From: Flavobacterium sp. KACC 22761
Lineage (GTDB): Bacteria; Bacteroidota; Bacteroidia; Flavobacteriales; Flavobacteriaceae
Length of the DNA: 64,000 nucleotides
Direction of reading: 5' to 3'
Assembly: GCF_034058155.1 (NCBI RefSeq)
Contig: NZ_CP139148.1
Coordinates: forward strand, 124,001 to 188,000
Shown: positions 44,671-52,560 of the stretch, piece after piece
Layout: every line of letters begins with the position of its first letter
Position numbering within the stretch: the stretch's first letter is position 1
The notes under the pieces: generated by a model
Databases searched by the model: none
The model's input: only the letters and a program-made list of their open reading frames with translations
What the model was told of the DNA's origin: nothing
Position numbers and translations under genes: made by a program

Positions 44671-45536
44671 TGTTTGCCTGTACTTTGTTCGGGATAGACA
44701 GACAGGTTTATTATCGAAGAATAAAAAGAACCAGTTCCAGAAAGCTTATTGCCTCAGAAGTTATTAGTCTGGTTTTGAAAATTAGAAATACAATGCCCCG
44801 AATAGGGGCAAAAAAACTGTATTATCTTTTAAAAATCCAATTGAATCAACTCAAAATCGGCAGGGATAAATTTATAGATATACTTAGAGCTAATCATTTA
44901 TTAATAACACCTAGGCGTTCTTATCATATAACAACAAACTCTCATCATAGATTTAGAAAGCATGAGAATCTAATATTGGATTTAAAAATCTGCAGACCAG
45001 AACAAGTCTGGGTATCAGACATAACTTATGTCGGAAAAAGAGAGAATCCATGTTATTTAAGTCTTATAACAGATGCTTACTCTAAAAAAATAATGGGTTT
45101 TTATGTGGCAGATAATATGAATACTAAAAGCAGTTTAACAGCTTTAAAAAATGCAATAAAACAGCGCCGAGACAAAGGAAAAACATTAATCCACCATTCA
45201 GATAGAGGACTTCAGTATTGTTCTGATCAATATCAAAAACTATTATATAAAAACAATATAAGATGCAGTATGACACAAAACTCTGATCCTTATGAAAATG
45301 CAGTGGCGGAGAGAATAAATGGAATTTTAAAACAAGAATTTAATATTGATAAATTTAATCAGCAACTTGCTGTGATGAAGATTTTAATAAAAGATGCAAT
45401 TGAGGTTTATAATAATGAAAGACCCCATTATTCTAATTATATGCTAACACCCAATCAAATGCACAAACAAAACATAGTAGAAATGAGAACTTATAAAACA
45501 AAAACACCTGCAAAAAAAGTTTTTACAGGTGTTTAA
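44670..45536 (+). CDS. IS3-family transposase OrfB (DDE integrase core)
   Basis: 288 residues. An N-terminal HTH_21-like region (about 25-85, PRIGAKKLYYLLKI) precedes an rve integrase core. The three acidic catalytic residues are seen in VWVSDITYV (first Asp), HHSDRGLQY (second Asp) and NAVAERINGILKQEF (Glu), so the enzyme looks functional. The 3' end of the reading frame forms a hairpin. Confidence 0.92.
   Translation: MFACTLFGIDRQVYYRRIKRTSSRKLIASEVISLVLKIRNTMPRIGAKKLYYLLKIQLNQLKIGRDKFIDILRANHLLITPRRSYHITTNSHHRFRKHENLILDLKICRPEQVWVSDITYVGKRENPCYLSLITDAYSKKIMGFYVADNMNTKSSLTALKNAIKQRRDKGKTLIHHSDRGLQYCSDQYQKLLYKNNIRCSMTQNSDPYENAVAERINGILKQEFNIDKFNQQLAVMKILIKDAIEVYNNERPHYSNYMLTPNQMHKQNIVEMRTYKTKTPAKKVFTGV
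45502..45534 (+). terminator. Hairpin within the OrfB 3' end
   Basis: AAACACCTG (45502-45510) and CAGGTGTTT (45526-45534) form a stem overlapping the last codons and stop of OrfB. It may end transposase transcription inside the element. Confidence 0.55.
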
Positions 45537-45593
45537 TTAAATATATTTGTCTAATAATCTGTATCGATTATTTAGGACTAGTCAATCATTTAT

Positions 45594-46064
45594 TTATTGA
45601 TCTGAAACGCTCATATCTCTTACACAAACATATTTCCCATCTCTTTTCACAAACAAACTCATATAGTTTCCTGTATTTATAATGGCTTTTGTAGAATCTG
45701 TTACCTCAAAAGCCCCAGTTTCTACAACTTGATTTCCGTCATCTGAAACAAATATTTCACCAGTTTTAAATGCAATCTGATTGGAGTTTGAGCCAACATT
45801 ATCTTTCAAAAACTCTAAAATATTAGCTTTTCCAACCAAAGGAATATGGTTTTGGTAGTAGCTAATGGCATCATCTGCATAATAGCCGACACTTGTAAGC
45901 TCACCTGAATTATAAACTCTAGCAAAGTCATCTTCCTTACTTTGAATTTCCTTTTTTATTGCTTCTTTATCAACCACTACAGGTTCTTCCTTTTTTGTAT
46001 TGCAGGCAAAGATAGAAGTTAAAACACCTAACAATAAAATTCCTTTTAAAAGATTGTTTTTCAT
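45594..46064 (-). CDS. NTF2/SnoaL-like lipoprotein (DUF4440-type)
   Basis: 156 residues. Lipobox TSIFAC gives Cys21. The mature part has an NTF2-like fold (about 45-150): KEDDFARVYNSGELTSVGYY, ISYYQNHIPLVGKANILEFL and YMSLFVKRDGKYVC. Members of this fold bind small hydrophobic ligands or are non-catalytic; the role is unknown. Its stop lies 10 bases beyond the insertion element. Confidence 0.75.
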   Translation of the reverse strand: MKNNLLKGILLLGVLTSIFACNTKKEEPVVVDKEAIKKEIQSKEDDFARVYNSGELTSVGYYADDAISYYQNHIPLVGKANILEFLKDNVGSNSNQIAFKTGEIFVSDDGNQVVETGAFEVTDSTKAIINTGNYMSLFVKRDGKYVCVRDMSVSDQ

Positions 46065-46366
46065 ATATTTAAGGATTTAAAACTATACCTTAAAAGTACT
46101 TATAAAAATTAAAATATCAAGTTATTTCCGATAAAAATATTATCCGGTCATAATGAAGATTTTCAAAAACATTTTGCTATATTTAAATCAATCTGAATTG
46201 ATTAAAGCAATACAGGCCCTTACACGAATGTTTTTGACCGAATTATAGCAAGTTATTCAGATTATATTGATTCTTTGTCAAAAAAATAGCCATATATTAG
46301 CAGGAGAAAAAGCTTATTATTGAAAATCAAAAAACGCTTTACATTTAATTTACCCCCTTTTTTAAA
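46065..46366. other. Spacer before the receiver-kinase operon
   Basis: 302 bases. One inverted repeat, AATCAAT-CTGA-ATTGATT (46196-46213), lies 154 bases before the receiver gene. No clear TAnnTTTG box at a useful place; nothing else recognised. Confidence 0.3.
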
Positions 46367-46816
46367 ATGAATAAAACCCATTACAATATTTTACTTGCAG
46401 ACGACGACGACGACGATTGCTCTTTTTTCAAAGAAGCTCTTGACGAATTAAACCTTCCGGTAACTCTTGTAACGGTACATGATGGCGTGCAGCTAATGGA
46501 TTATTTAAGAACACATTCGCACAGCAACCTACCAGATATTCTTTTTCTCGACTTGAATATGCCCCGCAAAAATGGCCACGAATGCCTGAAAGAAATTAAG
46601 GAAATTCAAGAATATGAGACACTTCCTGTGATTATTTTTTCGACCTCATTAGATATTGAAATTGTTGATTTGATGTATCAAAAAGGCGCTACACATTATA
46701 TACGAAAACCTGGCGAATTTTCTAAATTAAAGGCTGTAATCAGCAATGCTTTATCAACCACTGTCGAAAATAATCTAAAACAGCCTGCAAGGGAACAATT
46801 TGTTCTTCAGCCGTAA
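46367..46816 (+). CDS. Stand-alone response-regulator receiver
   Basis: 149 residues containing only a receiver domain of the Rcp1-type: a run of six Asp after LLA (acidic pocket), phosphoacceptor Asp in LFLDLNMPRKNG, IIFSTS and HYIRKPGEF for the switch Thr/Lys positions. No DNA-binding output. It lies 10 bases before the multi-PAS kinase and is its likely partner, passing phosphate to a protein outside this window or tuning the kinase. Confidence 0.9.
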   Translation: MNKTHYNILLADDDDDDCSFFKEALDELNLPVTLVTVHDGVQLMDYLRTHSHSNLPDILFLDLNMPRKNGHECLKEIKEIQEYETLPVIIFSTSLDIEIVDLMYQKGATHYIRKPGEFSKLKAVISNALSTTVENNLKQPAREQFVLQP

Positions 46817-46826
46817 TTTTTTAGGA

Positions 46827-49800
46827 ATGAACCACAAGGAATATTATTTTCTAGCCGATGGCGGTGAAATGGGCGAATTAACACGATCCAAAGATTGGAG
46901 CAAGACTGCTTTAAGCCATCCTGATTTATGGCCAAAAAGTCTGCAAACAATGGTTTCGGTGATGCTCAATAATCCTATTGGAATGTACATTGCTTGGGGA
47001 ACTTCGTACATACAACTGTATAATGACGCCTTTCGCCCTATTTTGGGTTCAACAAAACATCCTGACGCTTTAGGAATTGGTTCTAAAGAAACATTTTCCG
47101 AAATTTGGGACACTATCGGGCCAATGTTTGAGGATGTTATGAATGGCAATGCTGTTAGCTATTCTGACCTAAAACTCATTTTGAATCGGAATGGATTTGA
47201 TGAAGAGTGTTATTTCAACTTTTCCTATACTCCAATTAAAACTGAAAATGGAAATGTTGGAGGCATATTAGTGACCGTTGTTGAAACTACCGAAAAAACT
47301 GAGCAGCTTTTAAGCAAAGCAAAAGTTCAAGAAAGCGAGCAAAAAATAAGGCAAATTGTAGAAAATGCGCCTTTCCCAATTGGGGTTTATGTGGGAAAAG
47401 AACAACGCATCGAGCTAGCCAATCAATCCATTATGGACGTTTGGGGAAAAGGAAATGATGTTGTTGGAAAATTATACACTGAAATTCTTCCTGAACTTGA
47501 CAATCAATCTGTTTTTGAGCAAGTAAACCATGTTTTTGAAACTGGTGAAGCCTTTCATAATAAAAATGCCCGTATTGACATTACCATAAATGGTAAACTG
47601 GAAAGCTTTTATTTCAATTACAGTTTTACCCCGCTTTACGATACAAATGGAAATATTTATGGCGTAATGAATACCGGAGCAGAAATCACTGACTTGCATC
47701 TCGCCACAAAAAAAATAGAAGAAGCCGATAAACGTTTTCGAAATACCGTAAAACAAGCTCCGATAGGAATTACTATTTTGCGCGGACCAGATTATATGGT
47801 CGAAATGGCCAATGAAGCTTATTTGAAAATTGTTGACCGAGAAGAAAGTACTTTTGTAGGCAGACCGCTTTTTGATTCGCTTCCTGAAGTTAAAGAGAGT
47901 GTAAGTAAACTTTTATCTGACGTACTAACAACTGGAATTCCTTTTCATGGAAATGAAGTTCCAATTCCTTTGAATCGCTACGGAAAACTTGATATATCCT
48001 ATTTCGATTTTCTTTATAATCCGCTAAGGGAAGAAAATGGCGAAATCTCAGGAATCATTGTTACCGTTACTGAAGTAAGCGAAAAAGTTGAAACTCGAAA
48101 AAAGATCGAACTTAATGAAGAAAGGCTTAAAATTATAGTTGAAGCTAGTGAACTTGGCACTTGGGAACTCAATCTAAAAGAAAACAAAATTCACTATTCA
48201 CAACGTTATTTAGAAATCCTTTCCGGACATAAAGAAACGGTTGATCTAAAACACGAGCAATTACTTACTTTCATTCATCCAGACGATTTACATATAAGAA
48301 ATAAGGCTTATAACGAAGCACTTGTTTCAGGGATCATCAATTATGAACTAAGAGTGATTTGGCATGACAAATCGGTTCATTGGCTTGAAGCCAAAGGAAA
48401 AGTTTTTTTTGATGCCGAAAATAAACCAGAAAAACTTCTTGGAACAATAAGAGATATTACCGACGAAAAAAACCATCAACAGGAACTGGAGGAAAGCGAA
48501 AAGCGTTTTCGTTCTTTAACCGAAAGCATTCCACAGTTAATCTGGGAAACAGATGAAAAAGGAAACTCGCTATTTGTTTCTGGGAAATGGGTTGAATATA
48601 CCGGAATGCTGCCTGAAGAACAAATTTGGAAAAGCATGATTCATCCTGATGATTTTGATGAAAACATGCGAGTTTGGAGTCACAGTCTTGCCACGGGAGA
48701 AATTTATAAATGCGATGTCCGAATCAAAAGATACGACGGCATTTACAGATGGCATACTGTTATTGGAGAACCTGTTTTTAATGACGAAAATAAAATCATT
48801 AAATGGGTTGGTGCTTTTACAGATATTCATACTGAAAAGGCATTTACAAATGAGCTTGAGCAACAAGTAACCGCAAGAACTAAAGAACTTAGCCTGATGA
48901 ATGAATCGCTTCAAAAAAGTGAAGAACGATATCATTTGATGGTGGAGGAAGTTCAGGATTATGCTATTTTATACCTCAATCACGAAGGTATTGTTGAAAA
49001 TTGGAATTTAGGCGCACAAAAAATCAAAGGATATAAAGCTGAAGAAATTATTGGTAAAAATTTCTCTCAATTTTACACCGAATCTGACCGAAAAAATAAT
49101 CTTCCTCAGAAATTATTGAATTTAGCCATTGAAAAAGGAAAATCAAGCCACGAAGGATGGCGTGTTCGAAAAGACAAAACACTTTTTTGGGCAAATGTAA
49201 CGTTGACTGCAATTCATAACAAAAACAATCAGATTATTGGTTTCTCAAAAATGACGCACGATCTTACAGAGAAAAAAAGTGCCGATGATAAACTGAAAAT
49301 GAACGCCTTAGAACTTGAACATAAAAATGTAGAACTTGAAAAAATGAATCAAGAACTTCAATCTTTTGCTTACATTTCAAGTCATGACTTACAAGAACCA
49401 TTGCGAAAAATTCAAACTTTTGCTACGCAGATTATGGAAAAAGAATCTGAAAATTTATCTGATTATGGAAAAGATAAATTCAAGAGAATGCAAAATGCCG
49501 CGCAACGAATGCAAACTTTAATCAACGATTTGCTTTCGTATTCTAGAACGAATATTCAAGAAAGAGTTTTTGAAAAAATAGATTTAGGGAAAATTGTAGC
49601 TGAAGTCATAGAAGATTTAAAAGAAGAAATTGAACAGAAAAATGCCAAAATCGAGAGTTTGGAAAATTGTGAAGCTAATATTATTCCGTTTCAGTTTAGA
49701 CAGCTTTTGTATAATTTAGTCAGCAATTCTCTTAAATTTTCAAATCGAGAAAAACCAATTGTGATAAAAATCAATAGCGAGATTGCCAAAGGTTCTGATT

Positions 49801-50057
49801 TGAAAAATGAAAAATTAGTGCCCGAAAATTATTATTGCCATATCAGAATCGAAGACAACGGAATTGGTTTTGAACAACAATACAGCTCAAAAATCTTTGA
49901 GGTTTTCCAGCGTCTTCACGGAAAACTCGAATATACAGGAACTGGAATTGGCCTTGCAATCGTAAAAAAAATCGTAGATAATCATAACGGAATTATTACG
50001 GCAATGGGCGAACTAAATAAAGGCGCCATTTTTGACATCTATATTCCGGCTACATAA
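46827..50057 (+). CDS. Cytosolic multi-PAS sensor histidine kinase
   Basis: 1076 residues from MNHKEYYFLADGGEMG (an upstream start at 46800 would overlap the receiver gene). No membrane helix is seen. About six PAS/PAC modules follow one another: an N-terminal PAS-like module (GEMGELTRSKDWSKTALSHP type), then repeats near 175-295, 305-430, 440-560, 565-690 and 715-835. HisKA follows with His in ISSHDLQEPLRKIQTF, then HATPase (NLVSNSLKFSN, EDNGIGFEQQYSSKIFEVFQ, GTGIGLAIVKKIV), the phytochrome-like type. Probably senses redox, small molecules or light-related signals in the cytosol; no cofactor can be named. Confidence 0.9.
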   Translation: MNHKEYYFLADGGEMGELTRSKDWSKTALSHPDLWPKSLQTMVSVMLNNPIGMYIAWGTSYIQLYNDAFRPILGSTKHPDALGIGSKETFSEIWDTIGPMFEDVMNGNAVSYSDLKLILNRNGFDEECYFNFSYTPIKTENGNVGGILVTVVETTEKTEQLLSKAKVQESEQKIRQIVENAPFPIGVYVGKEQRIELANQSIMDVWGKGNDVVGKLYTEILPELDNQSVFEQVNHVFETGEAFHNKNARIDITINGKLESFYFNYSFTPLYDTNGNIYGVMNTGAEITDLHLATKKIEEADKRFRNTVKQAPIGITILRGPDYMVEMANEAYLKIVDREESTFVGRPLFDSLPEVKESVSKLLSDVLTTGIPFHGNEVPIPLNRYGKLDISYFDFLYNPLREENGEISGIIVTVTEVSEKVETRKKIELNEERLKIIVEASELGTWELNLKENKIHYSQRYLEILSGHKETVDLKHEQLLTFIHPDDLHIRNKAYNEALVSGIINYELRVIWHDKSVHWLEAKGKVFFDAENKPEKLLGTIRDITDEKNHQQELEESEKRFRSLTESIPQLIWETDEKGNSLFVSGKWVEYTGMLPEEQIWKSMIHPDDFDENMRVWSHSLATGEIYKCDVRIKRYDGIYRWHTVIGEPVFNDENKIIKWVGAFTDIHTEKAFTNELEQQVTARTKELSLMNESLQKSEERYHLMVEEVQDYAILYLNHEGIVENWNLGAQKIKGYKAEEIIGKNFSQFYTESDRKNNLPQKLLNLAIEKGKSSHEGWRVRKDKTLFWANVTLTAIHNKNNQIIGFSKMTHDLTEKKSADDKLKMNALELEHKNVELEKMNQELQSFAYISSHDLQEPLRKIQTFATQIMEKESENLSDYGKDKFKRMQNAAQRMQTLINDLLSYSRTNIQERVFEKIDLGKIVAEVIEDLKEEIEQKNAKIESLENCEANIIPFQFRQLLYNLVSNSLKFSNREKPIVIKINSEIAKGSDLKNEKLVPENYYCHIRIEDNGIGFEQQYSSKIFEVFQRLHGKLEYTGTGIGLAIVKKIVDNHNGIITAMGELNKGAIFDIYIPAT

Positions 50058-50096
50058 AATCAAAACTATACTACTTTAAACAAATTCTAAATGAAT

Positions 50097-50223
50097 AAAT
50101 TGCCTCCAGCTTTAGCTGGAGGAATTTATAGGATTTTTTTAAGGCTTTAGCCAAACTTGCTTTTTTTGGCTAAAGCCAACTTAAGATTCATTATTAACCC
50201 TCCAACTGAAGTTGGAGGCAATT
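50097..50223. repeat. Three-hairpin palindromic element between convergent genes
   Basis: Outer arms AATTGCCTCCA (50098-50108) and TGGAGGCAATT (50213-50223) are complementary. Inside are three more hairpins: CCTCCAGC-TTTA-GCTGGAGG (50103-50122), GGCTTTAGCCAA with its complement (50143-50154 and 50166-50177), and CCTCCAACT-GA-AGTTGGAGG (50199-50218). The pattern is that of a REP/REPIN-type element; it may also stop transcription from both sides. Confidence 0.75.
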
Positions 50224-50251
50224 GATTTAAAGCTTAAATTTTCATTAGATC

Positions 50252-52177
50252 TTACTTAAATACAGCACCCTCAAAAGGTGAAGCAGGCAAATTTTCTTTA
50301 TTGTACAAATTGGCCTCAATTGGATTATCTGCCCAAGCATAACGAACTTTGACAGGCTTGGCAATATTTTCATTCCAAACGTTGACTTTATTTCCTTCGA
50401 TCACAGCGCTTGCCCAAACAAATTTTCCGTCGCTTCCAGCAATTTCAAATCCTTTCAAACGATCGCTATTTTTAATCATCAAGCCACTTCCAGTATCAGT
50501 AAAAGATAAAATCAATTGATTGCCTTTTTTTTCTGCCGATTTAAAAAGCGGACCCGAAGCCACAATATTTTTTTCTCCGTACGCAATTTTTTCAGCTTGT
50601 AATGCCAATCTTTTTCCAACATCATATTTGTTCAAAGGATGAATGTCATTCCATTCACCGAGATCTATCGTTACTGCCATTCCCGTATTCGGAATTGCTA
50701 AAGTGTTTTTTTGTTGTTGACGCAAAGCGGCCCAATTGCTTTCTGCCGGTTCTGTTTTCGGTTCCATAAAATTGGCTAACTGTACAACCAAAAATGGAAA
50801 ATGGCCTTGCTTCCAAGCTGAACGCCAACTTGAAATTAACGTTTCCATCAGTGCACCATATTCCTCAGGTTTTTTAGTGCTCGATTCTCCTTGATACCAA
50901 AGTGTTCCTTTTATAGCATAATTCGTCAAAGGTGCAATCATAGCATTATATAATCCCACGGGTTTCCACCTGATGAAAGTTGGGGATGGCAGAGGAGACA
51001 TTTTCACTCCTAATTTATATTTCCACGGACCTCTCAAATCAATTGAGTCTTTATCTAAAATAAGCTGATACGGTTTATCCTCAACAAAACCTCCTTTTCC
51101 TGAATTATTGATTACTCGAATTGCAATTTCATTTTTTCCCTCTTTTAAAAATTTCGGATCAAAGGAATATTTTCTTGGTGGATACAAATAAGAAGTTGTT
51201 CCAACGAAATTCCCATTTACATAAACCGAATCAGCATCTACGATTCTTCCCAAAATTAATTTAGCTGAAGAAGCTTTTAGATTTGACAAATTGACTTCTT
51301 TCCTGAACCAGACTGCACCATTAGTTTTCTCTAAAGCATAATCGCTCCAATATCCAGGAATATTCATAACAGGCCAGTCGATATCATCTAAATCAGCTTT
51401 TGACCATTGTTTTTTCAAACCTTCATCTTGGCGATTTATTCCAGAATACCAATCGGAGCTGACTTTTTTGTCATTCGCTTCAATTTGTGTTCCTAAAGTT
51501 CCATCCTTGAATTTTTGATACTCCGCATCATATTCGGGAAATTTCTTCACAGCATCGGCGCTCAGCCAAGATTCTGCAGGAGAACCTCCCAAAGCGCTGT
51601 TGATTAAACCAATCGGAACTTTGTATTTTGCATAAATTTCGCTTGCAAAAAAATAAGCAACTGCCGAAAAATTTAAAATATTTGCTGCGTTTACTGCTTT
51701 CCATTCGCCCGAAGACAAATCCGTATTTTCTTTGGCAAAATCATATTGATCCGGAACTAAAAATTGTCTTATTTCCGAATTGTTTGCTTTGGCAATAATA
51801 TCTCGGTATTTATCTTTTACGCGTTCCATCGGCAATTCCATATTCGATTGTCCAGAACAAAGCCAAACATCACCAAACAAAATATCTTTGAGAACAATTG
51901 AATTACTCGCTGACAAAGTCATTTCATAAGGTCCGCCCGCTTTTTGAGAAGGCAAGGTAATTATCCAATTTCCATCTTGAGAAGCTGTGGTGTTAAACTT
52001 TTTTTTGTCGAAAGAAAGCTCAACTTTTTCATTTGGTGCCGCCCAGCCCCATATTTTCACCGGAATATCGCGCTGTAAAACCATTCTGTCACTAATCAAT
52101 CTCGGAAGTTTTATTTGAGAATAAGTAGTACTGCAAATGAGCGCACTGATAAAAATTAGTATTTTTTTCATTTTCAA
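50252..52177 (-). CDS. Exported SGNH/sialate O-acetylesterase-like carbohydrate esterase
   Basis: 641 residues. Signal peptide (MKMKKILIFISALICSTTYS; MKK two codons later is an alternative start). The catalytic block CSGQSNMELPMERV gives nucleophile Ser111, and WYQGESS plus the C-terminal Asp/His region (WNDIHPLNKY) complete the triad. A jelly-roll insertion (about 260-380) is typical of this family. In the neighbourhood of xylA/xylB and SusCD it may remove acetyl groups from xylan-type or other hemicellulose chains; the substrate is inference. Confidence 0.85.
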   Translation of the reverse strand: MKMKKILIFISALICSTTYSQIKLPRLISDRMVLQRDIPVKIWGWAAPNEKVELSFDKKKFNTTASQDGNWIITLPSQKAGGPYEMTLSASNSIVLKDILFGDVWLCSGQSNMELPMERVKDKYRDIIAKANNSEIRQFLVPDQYDFAKENTDLSSGEWKAVNAANILNFSAVAYFFASEIYAKYKVPIGLINSALGGSPAESWLSADAVKKFPEYDAEYQKFKDGTLGTQIEANDKKVSSDWYSGINRQDEGLKKQWSKADLDDIDWPVMNIPGYWSDYALEKTNGAVWFRKEVNLSNLKASSAKLILGRIVDADSVYVNGNFVGTTSYLYPPRKYSFDPKFLKEGKNEIAIRVINNSGKGGFVEDKPYQLILDKDSIDLRGPWKYKLGVKMSPLPSPTFIRWKPVGLYNAMIAPLTNYAIKGTLWYQGESSTKKPEEYGALMETLISSWRSAWKQGHFPFLVVQLANFMEPKTEPAESNWAALRQQQKNTLAIPNTGMAVTIDLGEWNDIHPLNKYDVGKRLALQAEKIAYGEKNIVASGPLFKSAEKKGNQLILSFTDTGSGLMIKNSDRLKGFEIAGSDGKFVWASAVIEGNKVNVWNENIAKPVKVRYAWADNPIEANLYNKENLPASPFEGAVFK

Positions 52178-52266
52178 AATTTTATTTTCTGCTAATCCCG
52201 AAACTTCGGGACTGAAATCATTTTTAAAGATAATTAACCCGTTGGTGTAATTTGAAAAAATATTTC

Positions 52267-52350
52267 AACACATAGAAACATAGATTTTTCTTTTTGAAAA
52301 GGTAGTTGAAAAAAACTAGTTTCTAACAATCGGGAATGTTTCTATATATT
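52267..52350. repeat. Degenerate second copy of the ACATAGAAACATAG repeat
   Basis: AACACATAGAAACATAGATTT starting at 52267 matches the arm at 38037-38057 (complement) exactly over 21 bases. The right arm is degenerate (ATGTTTCTATATATTA near 52337), and the central palindrome is missing. Confidence 0.65.
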
Positions 52351-52400
52351 AAAATTAATATCCACATCAAGTTTATTATTCTCCTCTAACATTTGACAGC

Positions 52401-52432
52401 AAAAAGCCGAGAGGGCTCAACTCTCGGCTTTT
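52401..52432 (-). terminator. Terminator after susD of the xylose locus
   Basis: AAAAGCCGAGAG (52402-52413) and CTCTCGGCTTTT (52421-52432) form a perfect 12-base stem; on the minus strand it ends in a T-run, 129 bases after the susD stop. Confidence 0.85.
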
Positions 52433-52560
52433 ATATAAAACAATTTATTTGCAATTTTAGCCAATTCTGTAAAAGAAACACTTACTTACAACTTTATCCA
52501 ACTTAATTGGCTGTTTTAATTGTTTTATCAATTTGATTTCGGTTATTAGGATTTTATTTC

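Larger units (their letters stand above)
44197..45584 (+). mobile_element. Intact IS3-family insertion sequence with ATC target duplication
   Basis: 1388 bases. Left end TGTCTTGTCCTGAAATAGCG starts at 44197, and the right end finishes at 45584 with the complementary inverse (TGACTAGTCC on the other strand); the imperfect terminal repeats are about 25 bases and share TG, GTCCT and CGATACA. A 3-base ATC occurs on both outer sides (44194-44196 and 45585-45587), the expected target duplication. It encodes OrfA (HTH plus leucine zipper) and OrfB (DDE integrase), both intact. It sits between genes and interrupts none. Confidence 0.85.
52178..52560. other. Spacer between the esterase and susD
   Basis: 383 bases. 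It contains a degenerate copy of the intergenic palindrome (52267-52350) and a strong terminator (52401-52432). No gene and no clear promoter box for the esterase was recognised. Confidence 0.35.

Noticed and set aside
44600..44680. Programmed -1 frameshift between OrfA and OrfB
   Set aside because: The ORFs join in a TAATG stop-start overlap and no convincing slippery heptamer with downstream structure was seen at the junction.
44197..45584. IS insertion as a gene knock-out
   Set aside because: Both neighbours are complete: the His/Gly-rich gene ends with its own terminator before the element and the lipoprotein gene ends just after it.
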